A DNA stretch of 64,000 nucleotides from NCBI GenBank assembly GCA_012839185.1, contig DUNU01000003.1, positions 62,001 to 126,000 of the forward strand. Reading direction: 5' to 3'. Made by a program: the position numbers and the translations under genes. Shown piece after piece: positions 27,401 to 36,298 of the stretch; the first letter of the stretch is position 1, and each line of letters opens with the position of its first letter. Under the pieces are notes generated by a model. It had not been told where the DNA came from, did no database searches, and saw nothing but the letters and a program-made list of their open reading frames with translations. The DNA is from Clostridiales bacterium. GTDB taxonomy: Bacteria > Bacillota > Clostridia > Oscillospirales > Acutalibacteraceae.

Positions 27401-27758
27401 CAGCACAAAGAGGTATATATGGCTTAATGTAAAAATTGATAAGAACGGAAAACTATTCGGTAACGGTCTGATTTCATTAGAGACACTCAATTTATTGCAT
27501 AACAAAATTGATCAAATTATCAATGAAATGGGTATTAACCTTCATGAAGGAAAAGTTCCCATATCCCCTTTAACAGATTCCGAGAAAGAAACGCCTTATA
27601 AATGCAGATATTGCGGTTTTTCAAGCATATGTCTTAATAATTATGACAGTCCGAGGGTTAAAAAGAAAAGAAAACAAAGTGAAGTAATATCATTTCTGAA
27701 AGGAGAGGACGAAGATGGCAACCTTTACGCCGACACAGGAACAACAGAAAGCGATTGA
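24390..27758 (+). CDS. addB: ATP-dependent helicase/nuclease AddB
   Basis: 1122 residues. Walker A GPAKSGKT at 7-14 right after MLHFII fixes the start, supported by AAGGAGAG four bases upstream. The nuclease domain has VIDYKTG (~910) after an Asp-containing strand. The four iron-sulfur cysteines are present: Cys763 (YHHCQFYYFL), Cys1072, Cys1075 and Cys1081 (KCRYCGFSSIC). With AddA it resects double-strand ends and responds to Chi. Overlaps the upstream phosphoesterase by 64 bp and addA by 44 bp, so the two subunits are translationally coupled. Confidence 0.96.
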   Translation: MLHFIIGPAKSGKTTKIRDILKNQVHAGNNKLLLLVPEQFSFESEREMLRIIGSANINKIQITSFTRLASRTLNENTTSNLDEIDEAAKAALLSYSMIQIRDELCYFPKKIFDAETIADLIRIDAKMKLAGITTADLLSIASKEKPESAFYKKCTDVSLILDLYNGLIENRFIDKSTVLSRLAEYLESSDDFSDYTICIDGFRHFSHAEYLIIEQLCIKAKDVYFSICSRSAYGADNPDNVFAHPIKIMNRIRDIAKKHKLEIDTDYKILDNSGRYNSSELQLLESYIFAKEKEEHESTPKDITINYAPSIIKECEIVAHECKRLVRECGIRARDITIIERNEKEYDSLLVAALKKVNLPVFEDKRHSVIDEPLIRMVLAAVKAASHNFTGDELCRYAKCQLSPYSLEDICELDNYALIWEIKDKDWLEDWTENPDGLGRSFNEKSAEKLERINATRKALVEPIRKLQYRLDEGEPYEQVTAVYDFLIETKADEQLRIHCDNLYKEGFEEEAIDCANTWDLLMNVLSNILVIIDERVNPNDFYSLLNTYLSSFSIGEIPQGLDEIRIGNADRILIGSPKIVFAVGVCQGNYPKVKENKGIFSDKEMWKFADAYPDFADSPEAAALEERFIMYSVITAPTDKLYLSYSATSDNEEKIPSVIFSEVRALFPNIQTNYPTNDVISNIESLSDAYAMYAKLMRVKNKDFYLLDKYFSQKPEFDDKIKRLKKLSSCSPIEFENKNNAVALFGKNMKVSATKVEDYHHCQFYYFLRHGLNIKERKIQTIDERVEGLIFHYVLENIITEYSTKALSAFSKTKIRKIVKDKVEKYIQSDLGNMSNRMNFIVNSYCRTIEILLERMLDELQNSSFEPVCTELEIGKDINAYEIMLDDNGKVEIVGKVDRVDKMIGQNNDFVRVIDYKTGSVDFDLNDCLYGTRLQMLLYLKSICNSISKFSGLPAGVLYFPARIGSGNLNRNASEDEIENQSILNGKLGGFVIDTPEVLEGIDSTKRYIWLNVKIDKNGKLFGNGLISLETLNLLHNKIDQIINEMGINLHEGKVPISPLTDSEKETPYKCRYCGFSSICLNNYDSPRVKKKRKQSEVISFLKGEDEDGNLYADTGTTESD

Positions 27759-30700
27759 TTGTTCGGGAAATAACATTCTCCTCTCTGCTGCCGCAGGTTC
27801 CGGAAAAACAAAAGTTTTAGTTGACAGAGTAATGAGAATACTGAGCGAAACCGGTGCACCCGAAAGATTGTTGATTGTAACTTTCACAAAAAAAGCTGCT
27901 GCCGAAATGAAATTTAAAATCATCAGCGAGTTATCGACCCGTCTGGCAGATGATCCAAATAACTACAAATTAGCCCAAGCTTCAATGAAAATTGATATGG
28001 CACAAATTTCAACGATTGACTCTTTTTGCATTAAAGTTGTCCGTGAAAATGCAGGTTTACTTGAATTAACTCCGACTTTTAGTATTATTTCTGATGCTGA
28101 ACTTGCATTATTTAAAACTAAAGCAATGACCGCAGCCATTGAAGAAATGCACGAAAAGAAATCAGATGGCTTTTTTGCTGCAACCGAATTGTTTATGACT
28201 GACAGAAATGATGAACTAATTGATTCAGCTATATATTCCTTGTATGATAAATCACAATCCCAATCAAATCCGGATGAATACTTAAAAGGTCTCCTTAATA
28301 TGTACAAAGAAGATAGTCATATTCCTGAAACAATATGGGGGCAAACTATACTTGAACATATAACATGTATCCTTGATTGTGCTTTAGAAAAGTATTCTTT
28401 GGGGTATTCTGAAGTTGATTTTGAGGGCATGGAGACAACAAAAAAGATACTTGAAGATGAGCGTGATTTCACTGAAGTATTCCGTGAAAAAATCCAAAAC
28501 ATAAAAACAAATGATGATTGGGATAAAATTCTTTTCCATTATTCTGAAGTCATAAATTCTCAGGGAATGTTTGTTACTTGGAAAGGGAATAAGGAATATA
28601 AAGATATTTCTGACAAGGCAAAACTTTTCCGAGACAGAGGAAAGGAGTTATTAAGAAAAGTAGCAAGTTTAATAAGCACACTTCCAACTTCCGAACAACA
28701 TGCAGAGGAAAACAAATTCATTTATCCCGTAGCCGAAAGCTTTTTTGAAGCAGTTAGTTTGTACAGAAAATATCTTGATGAGCTTAAACAAGAATCTGGT
28801 GTATTGGAATTTATTGATGTTCTTCATAAAGGTTTGGATCTGCTGCAGAACAATCCCGCACTTTGTGAATCATATCGTCAATCATTTGATGAGATTCTTA
28901 TTGATGAATATCAAGATACAAACAATGCACAAGATGAATTCTTCCGCTTGTTGTCAAACGGAAAAAATCTATTTATGGTTGGCGATGTAAAACAAAGTAT
29001 TTACGCTTTTAGAGATGCAAATCCGGAAATATTTACCGACAAATTCAAGCGTTTTCAAAACACGGATGACGGTATTGCATTAACTTTATCGAAAAATTTT
29101 CGTTCTGATAAGGATATAATTGATAATGTAAACTTTATTTTTGAGCAACTGATGCAAGAAAAGTTAGGCGGAATTGATTATAAAAATGACCGTCTTGTAT
29201 GTCATAATGATGAAATTAAGGAAGAATGCGGTTTTCAAATATATGTAGGAGAAAAAGATTCAACCGTTCAAGATGAAGCAAAATTTATTGCAGAATATAT
29301 TGAGAAATCAACCATTGAAAATCGCAATAATTACGGCGATTTTTGCATTTTATTAAGGTCAAGAACGAAGGCTCAATACTATGCCGAAGCACTTGAATAC
29401 TACAATATTCCTTACAGTATTGATACAAAAACAAATCCGTTAAAAGCTGACGAAACAAATCTATTAACCGCCTTGCTGACCGTAATTGACAATCCGCTTG
29501 ATGATGTATCTTTAGTCGCTGTTTTATTTTCACCTATGTTCGGATTTTCTATTGATGAGATTTCAAAAATCAGAATGGTAGATCGCTCAACATCAATATG
29601 GCAAAATATAAATTCAATTATTCTTGATGAAAATAATGAATTATATGAAAAACTAAAGTCATTTACAGATAAAATTACTGAATATCGCACACTTTCATCT
29701 TGTATGAATATCTCCGCTTTTATCCGTAGAATAATACATGAAACTGACTTTGATCATATTGCAAAATGTTTGAAAAATGCTGAGAATGTTGACCAAAACA
29801 TTACTGACCTGCTCAAATATGCTGAAAGCTATGAAAGCAACAATACTATTGACCTACACGGCTTTTTGAGATTTTTATTCTATGTAACAAAAAATCAAAA
29901 TGATACAGAGAAAAATGTTACATCAGGCACCGGTAATTTTGTCAAAATTATGACTGTACATGCGTCTAAAGGTCTTGAGTTTCCTGTAGTTTTTGTCGGC
30001 GATTTATTCTCAACGGGGAACAGAGATAGAGGGCAACTTCGACTACATAAAACGACCGGTCTCGGCATGAAACTTATTAACCGAGAGAAATATCAAAACT
30101 ATGAAACTTTAGGTTTTACTGCTGTAAAATTGGCAAATGAAAAAGATGAAGCGGCTGAAAAACTCCGTCTATTATATGTTGCATTAACACGTGCCAGAAA
30201 TAAAATAGTTCTCTGTTTTCCGGATCCTTCCAGATCTGGATTTACCGCCTCTCTTAAAAGTAATTGTACAACTGTTAATCCTGCGAAAGTTACTTTACAT
30301 CCTTACGAAATTTTTTCCGCAAACAGTTTTGGTAATTTGCTTGTATATTCGCTATTTAGACACAATGAACTTACCTCTTTACGGGACAAGTTTGATATGG
30401 CTTTACCCTTATTGCAAAGTGATTCAAGAGCTCATTCAGACATCATTCAAGGACTGTTTGAATCAACCGATATAAATAACGAACCGGAACAAGATGCAAT
30501 TATTGACGAAGAACAATTTCATGAGTTAAAAAAGCGTGCTGACTATATCTATCCATATCTTGAACTAAATTCTTTCATGGCAAAACGCTCTGCATCTTTT
30601 TCAAATAAAGCTTTTAACTCAACATACGTAGCAAAATCGGTACCTTTGTTCATGCAAGGTGATATAATGACACCCGCAGCTCGAGGAACTGCTTATCATA

Positions 30701-31179
30701 ACTTCTTGCAACTCTGCAATTTTAAAAAACTTGCAGAAAATCCCACTGCAGAAATTGAAAGAGTATCTAAACAGGGCAATATGACCAAGCAAGAAATCGA
30801 AATATTAAACCCATATCTTTTATCTAAATTTGCAAAAAGTGATATAGGTCAAGCAGCAGCAAATGCTGACGAGATATATCGAGAATTAGAATTTAATATT
30901 CTTGTTAAACCGGAAGTTGTTTATGACAATGTGCCGGATTACGCAAAAGATGAAGAAATTCTTATACAAGGTATGATTGACTTGGTTTTCATCAAAGACA
31001 AAAAGGCATATATCGTTGACTACAAAACAGATAGAGTAAAAGATATACACGATTTGTTAGAAATATATTCAAAACAGATGGAATTCTACAAAATAGCAGT
31101 CCAAGAAATCTTCGATATTCCGGTTAATGATACTTTACTTTACTCTCTTCCTTTAGGAACAGCAATAAGCACTCTCTAA
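27715..31179 (+). CDS. addA: ATP-dependent helicase/nuclease AddA
   Basis: 1154 residues. UvrD-type helicase motifs: FTPTQEQQKAID, Walker A AAAGSGKT (25-32), LIDEYQDTNNAQ (motif II), GDVKQSIYAFRDANP, LSKNFRSDKDI, MTVHASKGLEFPVVFVG and LLYVALTRARNK (motif VI). The C-terminal RecB nuclease domain has GMIDLVF and VDYKTD (Asp1102, Lys1104). Start at MATFTPTQ after GGAGAGGAC. Works with AddB in double-strand break repair. Last gene of the run, followed by a good terminator. Confidence 0.97.
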   Translation: MATFTPTQEQQKAIDCSGNNILLSAAAGSGKTKVLVDRVMRILSETGAPERLLIVTFTKKAAAEMKFKIISELSTRLADDPNNYKLAQASMKIDMAQISTIDSFCIKVVRENAGLLELTPTFSIISDAELALFKTKAMTAAIEEMHEKKSDGFFAATELFMTDRNDELIDSAIYSLYDKSQSQSNPDEYLKGLLNMYKEDSHIPETIWGQTILEHITCILDCALEKYSLGYSEVDFEGMETTKKILEDERDFTEVFREKIQNIKTNDDWDKILFHYSEVINSQGMFVTWKGNKEYKDISDKAKLFRDRGKELLRKVASLISTLPTSEQHAEENKFIYPVAESFFEAVSLYRKYLDELKQESGVLEFIDVLHKGLDLLQNNPALCESYRQSFDEILIDEYQDTNNAQDEFFRLLSNGKNLFMVGDVKQSIYAFRDANPEIFTDKFKRFQNTDDGIALTLSKNFRSDKDIIDNVNFIFEQLMQEKLGGIDYKNDRLVCHNDEIKEECGFQIYVGEKDSTVQDEAKFIAEYIEKSTIENRNNYGDFCILLRSRTKAQYYAEALEYYNIPYSIDTKTNPLKADETNLLTALLTVIDNPLDDVSLVAVLFSPMFGFSIDEISKIRMVDRSTSIWQNINSIILDENNELYEKLKSFTDKITEYRTLSSCMNISAFIRRIIHETDFDHIAKCLKNAENVDQNITDLLKYAESYESNNTIDLHGFLRFLFYVTKNQNDTEKNVTSGTGNFVKIMTVHASKGLEFPVVFVGDLFSTGNRDRGQLRLHKTTGLGMKLINREKYQNYETLGFTAVKLANEKDEAAEKLRLLYVALTRARNKIVLCFPDPSRSGFTASLKSNCTTVNPAKVTLHPYEIFSANSFGNLLVYSLFRHNELTSLRDKFDMALPLLQSDSRAHSDIIQGLFESTDINNEPEQDAIIDEEQFHELKKRADYIYPYLELNSFMAKRSASFSNKAFNSTYVAKSVPLFMQGDIMTPAARGTAYHNFLQLCNFKKLAENPTAEIERVSKQGNMTKQEIEILNPYLLSKFAKSDIGQAAANADEIYRELEFNILVKPEVVYDNVPDYAKDEEILIQGMIDLVFIKDKKAYIVDYKTDRVKDIHDLLEIYSKQMEFYKIAVQEIFDIPVNDTLLYSLPLGTAISTL

Positions 31180-31183
31180 CAAT

Positions 31184-31218
31184 AAACCTCGCCGATTGCT
31201 CAGCGAGGTTTGTTATTT
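31184..31218. terminator. Terminator between convergent addA and transporter
   Basis: AAACCTCGC (31184-31192), loop of 10, GCGAGGTTT (31203-31211), then TGTTATTTTA. Perfect 9-bp stem. The minus strand also carries A/T-rich flanks, so it may work both ways. Confidence 0.85.
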
Positions 31219-31233
31219 TATAACAAATAGCAA

Positions 31234-32742
31234 TTAAGAATCAAGTAGTTGAACTCTTTCAAGCTCTTCTTGAGCTCTTTTTGCACGCATCTTTTCAAGG
31301 TCGAGATACATTTTATTTCGTGTGTTCTTATCAATATTGTAAAACACCATCGGTATAAGGGATAGAGCATCAAAAATTAAGCGAGGACCGAATGCAATAA
31401 TAAATAATCTCCATTTGGTGTCAGCTGTTTGAATGGCATCTTCTCCTATCTGATAACCTGCCCAGCTTTCCAAGAGTTTAGCATTTATAACATTAAGAAT
31501 AATATTTTTTACCTTTGTGATGTAGTTTCGAACAAGCGAAATAGTAGCTTCTAATCTATAACCGTTTTGCCACTCGAAATAGTCAAGGACTTCAAAGTTT
31601 ATTTCATTGCCGATGACCTTGCCCAATGCATAAAATGTCATTTCAAGTACATTACCGGCTGCAAAAATCAATGTCATAGGTACTCGTTTCAGATATAAAC
31701 CTTTTTCTTTTCCGCCAATAAGACCAAACAAGAAAAATGCTGTCTCCGAAATGAGAATAGAACCACGATTCATAAAGAACAGTGTTTTTGTTGAGAATCT
31801 CGCTCTGAATTTCGGCACGAAGGCATATGACGCATACGAAATTGGACTTCCGGCGATACCGCCAACAGTTGGCAATAGGTTAAAATTTAAAACGTCATTA
31901 TAGTATAAATCCTCGCCGGTGCCAACATTTATACCGTCAACAAAATCCGTAAGAACATTAATCAAAAGCGGTTTGTTTCTGAATATTGCAAATATACCTT
32001 TTATCGGGTTTGGGGCTTTTTCAGATTGCGGAACTCTTTCCTTTGACATAATGTACCACATAATGGTGGGTAATGTTGCCCATACCCACACAACCGTTTT
32101 GAAAGCAACAAAAGTTTTGGCTAGCCCGATTTTAATTACATTATTGGCAATCAAGTCCATTAAAACACCAACGATTTGCTGTGGTAATTTTTCTATTAAA
32201 CCAGCGACAAATTTTGAGCTGACAAGCAGGGAAGTTCGTTCATTTGGGTTTGGCGTAAACACATTGTTGATGTAACCACCTCCTCCAAAAAATGCTCCGA
32301 TGGTTTCATTTACGTAACAAAGAATCATATAGGAAACAAGTTTTGATTGCTCGTCTTTACCCTTAATTTCAGCAATGAGAGGAAGAAAGCAAGTGTATAT
32401 TCCGGTTATTAGCGAAGGTATAAGTGATAAAAATTGGAACGGTTTAAATTTTCCCCAACGGGAACGCATGTTATCAATAATCGCAGCCGAAACCGGATCG
32501 TTTACCATATCGTAAATACCTAAACCAACTTGTGCCTTAGCAAAAGCAGTAGGCGAAATTCCATAAATCTTATAAAGCCAAATATCTGAACCAACATCAT
32601 ATTTTCCTAAACCAACTCCGCCAAAAGCAGAATACAAAATGAAAGCAATTCTTTCTTTTGTTGAACAGAAAAGGCGATTCATATATGCTTTATTCAAAGT
32701 AGTCGATTCTTTCAAATCTCTGTTTGGTACTTTATCCGACAT
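31234..32742 (-). CDS. MFS transporter, GPH (MelB-like) family
   Basis: 502 residues, about twelve membrane segments. The GPH signature follows TM2: GIYDMVNDPVSAAIIDNMRSRWGKFKPFQF (around residues 83-112). Relatives are glycoside-, pentoside- or hexuronide-cation symporters. The middle contains long amphipathic loops and NVLTDFVDGINVGTGEDLYY, and the tail MYLDLEKMRAKRAQEELERV is charged and probably cytosolic. Substrate unclear; proteins of this branch are often left as uncharacterised MFS. It overlaps the upstream zinc-ribbon gene by 11 bp, so the two are made together. GGAGGCG precedes the start. Confidence 0.78.
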   Translation of the reverse strand: MSDKVPNRDLKESTTLNKAYMNRLFCSTKERIAFILYSAFGGVGLGKYDVGSDIWLYKIYGISPTAFAKAQVGLGIYDMVNDPVSAAIIDNMRSRWGKFKPFQFLSLIPSLITGIYTCFLPLIAEIKGKDEQSKLVSYMILCYVNETIGAFFGGGGYINNVFTPNPNERTSLLVSSKFVAGLIEKLPQQIVGVLMDLIANNVIKIGLAKTFVAFKTVVWVWATLPTIMWYIMSKERVPQSEKAPNPIKGIFAIFRNKPLLINVLTDFVDGINVGTGEDLYYNDVLNFNLLPTVGGIAGSPISYASYAFVPKFRARFSTKTLFFMNRGSILISETAFFLFGLIGGKEKGLYLKRVPMTLIFAAGNVLEMTFYALGKVIGNEINFEVLDYFEWQNGYRLEATISLVRNYITKVKNIILNVINAKLLESWAGYQIGEDAIQTADTKWRLFIIAFGPRLIFDALSLIPMVFYNIDKNTRNKMYLDLEKMRAKRAQEELERVQLLDS

Positions 32743-33580
32743 TTAATTTCGCCTCCTTCTCTCTTTTCTTTTTAAGTTCAGCTTCTTGTTGAAGTTGTAT
32801 TTCAGTCAATCGTCTGTACTGTTCCTGTCGTATGTCTTCCGGCTTCATCTCGCTTTCAACCATTTCAAAATATTCTTCAATGGGAATACCCCCAACATAA
32901 CATTGTTTGTGTTTAACTTCTATATTCTGTTTTTGAGTCATCACATCAATAACTACATTTAGAATTTGTGTTCCAAGATACACATATGCACCTATTGATA
33001 AAGTTCCTATAACAACCGAATTTTCACCCATAATACCAAAACAAACAATACTTCCGACAGTAAAAATCAAAATAAAAACATCTTGAATATAATTTCTAAT
33101 ATTTCCCTTAGGTGAGCATGCAAGTGTATTTAATATAAAATGAACAAAGGTTGCTAAAATTGAAAGCAATAAGAATATTACACTGAATAAAAACAATGTT
33201 GAATCTGTGCATTTAGGAAGATTTAAGAAAGGAGTAAGACTTAATTTATCAGCATTCTGTATAACTGTAATTAAAGAAACATCAAGTTCAATCGGCTCGA
33301 ACGGTGCAAAAAATTTGCATTTTGCCAAAGGTAAGCATAGTGCAGCAATAGGAAATATATTAGTAAATATTCGCACAATAGCAAGTTTTGAGCCGACGAA
33401 TGAATATTTAATTCTATCGATTTTCTTTTGAAAATGATAGTATTGCACTTCCGCCTTGTCAGCATCTTGCATAAGTCTTTCTTGCAGGTCATAAACAAAC
33501 ACATTTGCATCACAAAATGGGCAATGTTGCTTCCAATGATACCATCGCAATTCTTTTTTGCATTTCGGACATTTTGCCAT
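32732..33580 (-). CDS. Zinc-ribbon membrane protein of unknown function
   Basis: 282 residues. N-terminal zinc ribbon: MAKCPKCKKELRWYHWKQHCPFCDANVFVYD (two CxxC pairs). A short helical region follows, then four hydrophobic segments (about 65-85, 125-150, 160-180, 185-205) and a charged coiled-coil tail rich in Gln, Glu and Lys (235-282). I recognise no family. The start is fixed by AAGGAGTG upstream. It forms an overlapping pair with the GPH-type transporter and has its own promoter, which suggests an accessory or regulatory partner. Confidence 0.65.
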   Translation of the reverse strand: MAKCPKCKKELRWYHWKQHCPFCDANVFVYDLQERLMQDADKAEVQYYHFQKKIDRIKYSFVGSKLAIVRIFTNIFPIAALCLPLAKCKFFAPFEPIELDVSLITVIQNADKLSLTPFLNLPKCTDSTLFLFSVIFLLLSILATFVHFILNTLACSPKGNIRNYIQDVFILIFTVGSIVCFGIMGENSVVIGTLSIGAYVYLGTQILNVVIDVMTQKQNIEVKHKQCYVGGIPIEEYFEMVESEMKPEDIRQEQYRRLTEIQLQQEAELKKKREKEAKLNVG

Positions 33581-33600
33581 ATAATCACTCCTTTTCGTAT

Positions 33601-33629
33601 ATTTTACTATATTTCTTATTAAAAATCAA
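33601..33629 (-). promoter_or_regulatory. Promoter of the zinc-ribbon/transporter pair
   Basis: On the minus strand TTGATT (33629-33624), 17 bp, TAAAAT (33606-33601), about 20 bp before the start codon at 33580. Confidence 0.6.
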
Positions 33630-33686
33630 GAGAAATTTAATAAATTGAACAAATTTAGCATATTTGTATCAGAATAGAAATAATGC

Positions 33687-33715
33687 TTGACAAAAATTAA
33701 ATTATTCGATATAAT
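33687..33715 (+). promoter_or_regulatory. Promoter of the T-box operon
   Basis: TTGACA (33687-33692), 17 bp, TATAAT (33710-33715); start near 33722, at the 5' end of the T-box leader. Confidence 0.85.
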
Positions 33716-33721
33716 TAAATG

Positions 33722-33976
33722 AATTGAATATCAAAAACTATGACGAAGAGGTCAGTATTAAACGCTTTCAGAGAGCTGTCGTTTGGTGAGAGACAGTAAG
33801 TAAATAATATTGATGTAGCTTCCGAGTTGAAGGGAAGAAAGCGAGAGTGAGTAGAACCCTTCCGAGAATACTGCGTTAGTGTGAAGAAGCGGTGTTTGCT
33901 TTTTGCATACACAACTTGAGTGGTACCGCGAGTCAGTTTGACCCGTCTCAAGATTTCCTTGAGATGGTTTTTATTT
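33722..33976 (+). promoter_or_regulatory. T-box riboswitch, specifier GUA (valine)
   Basis: Classical T-box leader. Stem I base AACT (33736-33739)/AGTT (33825-33828), GAAG/CTTC below the specifier loop, AGTA (33754-33757), AGAGAG with CTGTC/GACAG hairpin and GGTGA loop. The specifier was aligned by register with the well-known glyQS leader (helix, 5 nt, codon, one purine, helix): it reads GTA at 33815-33817, then G and CTTC, i.e. valine. The T-box itself, TGGTACCGCG, is at 33921-33930; UGGU fits a tRNA with A73, as in tRNA-Val. The terminator is CGTCTCAAG/CTTGAGATG (33944-33966) with a long T-run. Uncharged tRNA-Val should switch on the acyl-CoA ligase fusion and valS. Confidence 0.93.
33944..33976 (+). 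terminator. T-box attenuator terminator
   Basis: CGTCTCAAG (33944-33952), loop ATTTC, CTTGAGATG (33958-33966), then GGTTTTTATTTTTT. It competes with the antiterminator formed by the T-box sequence at 33921. Confidence 0.9.
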
Positions 33977-33989
33977 TTTGAGGTTGATT

Positions 33990-36278
33990 ATGAACGAAAA
34001 TAGAATTACAGGAATCGATGTTAAAATTCGTGAAATGGCAGGTCGTATTAAAGAACTGCGTGAAATTTCGGGTTTGAGTGCTGAAGATATGGCATTACGT
34101 ACCGGTGTAGATGTTGAAGAATATATCCTCTGCGAAGAAGGTAAAAGTGACCTCAATTTCGCATTTTTATATCGATGTGCTCTTGCTTTTGATGTAGACG
34201 TTACTGATTTAATTGAGGGAAGCAGTCCAAAACTTAAGACATATACCTTAACACGTGCAGGTGACGGGCAAAAAATCGAACAAGCTCATGAAATGATTTA
34301 TTACAATATGGCAAGCGGATTCAAAAATAGAATTGCTGACCCTCTTTATGTTGTTAATAAATATTCTGATGAGGCATATTATTCTGATATTGAACTTACA
34401 ACTCATATCGGTCAGGAATTTGACCTTATTATAAGTGGCTCAATGAAGGTTCAAATAGGCGAACATACCGAAATATTACATGAAGGAGACGTTATCTATT
34501 ACGATTCATCAATTCCTCACGGAATGGTAGCTGCCGGTGGTAAAGACTGTATTTTTTATGCTGTTGTTCTTCGTCCTCAAGACACTGTTGATTCGGTTGT
34601 TGAAGTCAAGGAAAAACGCATTGATGCCGCTAAATATGATGAGAATGAAAGAGTATATCATAAATTTGTTGATACAGTTGAGGACGAAAACGGACTTCTT
34701 AAAGAAATTAAATTTAAAAACACCGATTCATTTAACTATGCATTTGACATTGTTGATATTTTAGGTCGTGAAAAACCTGATAAACTTGCAATGGTTCATA
34801 TTGCAAATGATGGTACGGAAGAAAAGTTTACTTTCAAAGACATCAAAGATAAATCGAACCAAGTTGCAAACTATTTTACAAGCTTAGGAATTAAGCGTGG
34901 TGATAAGGTAATGCTTATCCTCAAACGTCACTATCAGTTCTGGTTCTCAATTCTTGCTCTTCACAAAATCGGAGCTATTGCCATTCCTGCAACTAATATG
35001 CTTGTTCAGCACGACTTAACTTATAGATTTAAGGTTGGAGGTATTTCCGCAGTTGTATGTACCGCTGACGGCGAAACGGCACACGAAGTCGATAAAGCTG
35101 AAGCCGAACTTGACATTTCATTAACAAAAGTTATTGTAAACGGTGATAGGGAAGGTTGGCATAACTTTAATGATGAATATTCATTATTTAGTCGCAGATT
35201 CCGCCGTCGGGATAATTCCCCTTGCGGAAACGACCCAATGCTTATGTTCTTCACATCAGGTACAAGCGGGTATCCGAAACTTGCCGCACACAATTATAAA
35301 CATCCCTTAGGTCATTTTGTTACAGCAAAATATTGGCACAGAGTTGATCCTGATGGTCTTCATTTGACTATTTCAGATACTGGTTGGGCAAAATCTTTAT
35401 GGGGCAAGCTCTATGGTCAATGGCTTTGCGAAGCTGCAATATTTGTATATGACTTTGACAAATTTGATGCAGAAAAAATCTTACCGCTGTTTACAAAGTA
35501 TCATATTACAACTTTCTGTGCTCCTCCCACAATGTACAGAATGCTTATAAAACAAGATCTTTCACGTTTTGATTTATCTTCAATCAAACACGCATCCATT
35601 GCCGGTGAAGCACTTAATCCTGAAGTATTTCGCCAATTTGAAAAAGCGACCGGACTTCGTATTATGGAAGGCTTCGGACAGAGCGAATCAACAGTTATTA
35701 TTGCCAATATTGCAGGCGACAGTCACAAAATCGGTTCAATGGGCAAACCTGTTCCAATTTACGATGTTCATCTTCTTGATTCTGACGGAAATGATGTTAA
35801 ACCCGGAGATACCGGTGAAATCTGTATCAATATCAAGGATGGTATTCCTTGCGGACTTGCATACGAATACTACAACAGTCCCGAAGTAACAGCAGAAACT
35901 TGGCGAGAAGGTTATTATCATACAGGAGACCTTGCTTGGAAAGACGAAGATGGATTTTATTGGTATGTCGGTCGTGCCGATGACCTTATTAAGTCAAGTG
36001 GCTATCGCATAGGTCCGTTTGAAATTGAAAATGTTATTATGGAACTTCCTTATGTTCTTGAATGCGGTGTTTCTGCCGCTCCGGATGAAGTCAGAGGACA
36101 AATTGTAAAAGCATCTATTGTTTTAGTTCCCGGGACTGAAGGTACTGATGAACTTAAGAAGGAAATTCAGAAATATGTAAAAACCAATACCGCACCCTAT
36201 AAATATCCGAGAATTGTGGAATTTAGGGATAGTTTACCCAAAACGGTCAGCGGTAAGATTATTAGAAGTAAACTTTAA
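33990..36278 (+). CDS. XRE-cupin-acyl-CoA synthetase fusion
   Basis: 762 residues from ATG 33990 (GAGG at 33980). Three modules: an XRE helix-turn-helix (16-75: [19 protein letters not shown], ...[13 protein letters not shown]), a cupin (~125-195: [39 protein letters not shown]), and an AMP-forming ligase (~245-762). The ligase has TSGTSGYPK (P-loop at 422), [12 protein letters not shown]..., [26 protein letters not shown] and the catalytic Lys756 in SGKIIRSKL. It most resembles medium-chain or short-chain acyl-CoA synthetases (MACS-like). Lies between a valine T-box and valS. I infer activation of a branched short-chain acid such as isobutyrate for valine synthesis; other acids are possible. 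Whether the HTH binds DNA is unknown. Confidence 0.88.
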   Translation: MNENRITGIDVKIREMAGRIKELREISGLSAEDMALRTGVDVEEYILCEEGKSDLNFAFLYRCALAFDVDVTDLIEGSSPKLKTYTLTRAGDGQKIEQAHEMIYYNMASGFKNRIADPLYVVNKYSDEAYYSDIELTTHIGQEFDLIISGSMKVQIGEHTEILHEGDVIYYDSSIPHGMVAAGGKDCIFYAVVLRPQDTVDSVVEVKEKRIDAAKYDENERVYHKFVDTVEDENGLLKEIKFKNTDSFNYAFDIVDILGREKPDKLAMVHIANDGTEEKFTFKDIKDKSNQVANYFTSLGIKRGDKVMLILKRHYQFWFSILALHKIGAIAIPATNMLVQHDLTYRFKVGGISAVVCTADGETAHEVDKAEAELDISLTKVIVNGDREGWHNFNDEYSLFSRRFRRRDNSPCGNDPMLMFFTSGTSGYPKLAAHNYKHPLGHFVTAKYWHRVDPDGLHLTISDTGWAKSLWGKLYGQWLCEAAIFVYDFDKFDAEKILPLFTKYHITTFCAPPTMYRMLIKQDLSRFDLSSIKHASIAGEALNPEVFRQFEKATGLRIMEGFGQSESTVIIANIAGDSHKIGSMGKPVPIYDVHLLDSDGNDVKPGDTGEICINIKDGIPCGLAYEYYNSPEVTAETWREGYYHTGDLAWKDEDGFYWYVGRADDLIKSSGYRIGPFEIENVIMELPYVLECGVSAAPDEVRGQIVKASIVLVPGTEGTDELKKEIQKYVKTNTAPYKYPRIVEFRDSLPKTVSGKIIRSKL

Positions 36279-36298
36279 TAGAAACAAGAGGGATTGTA

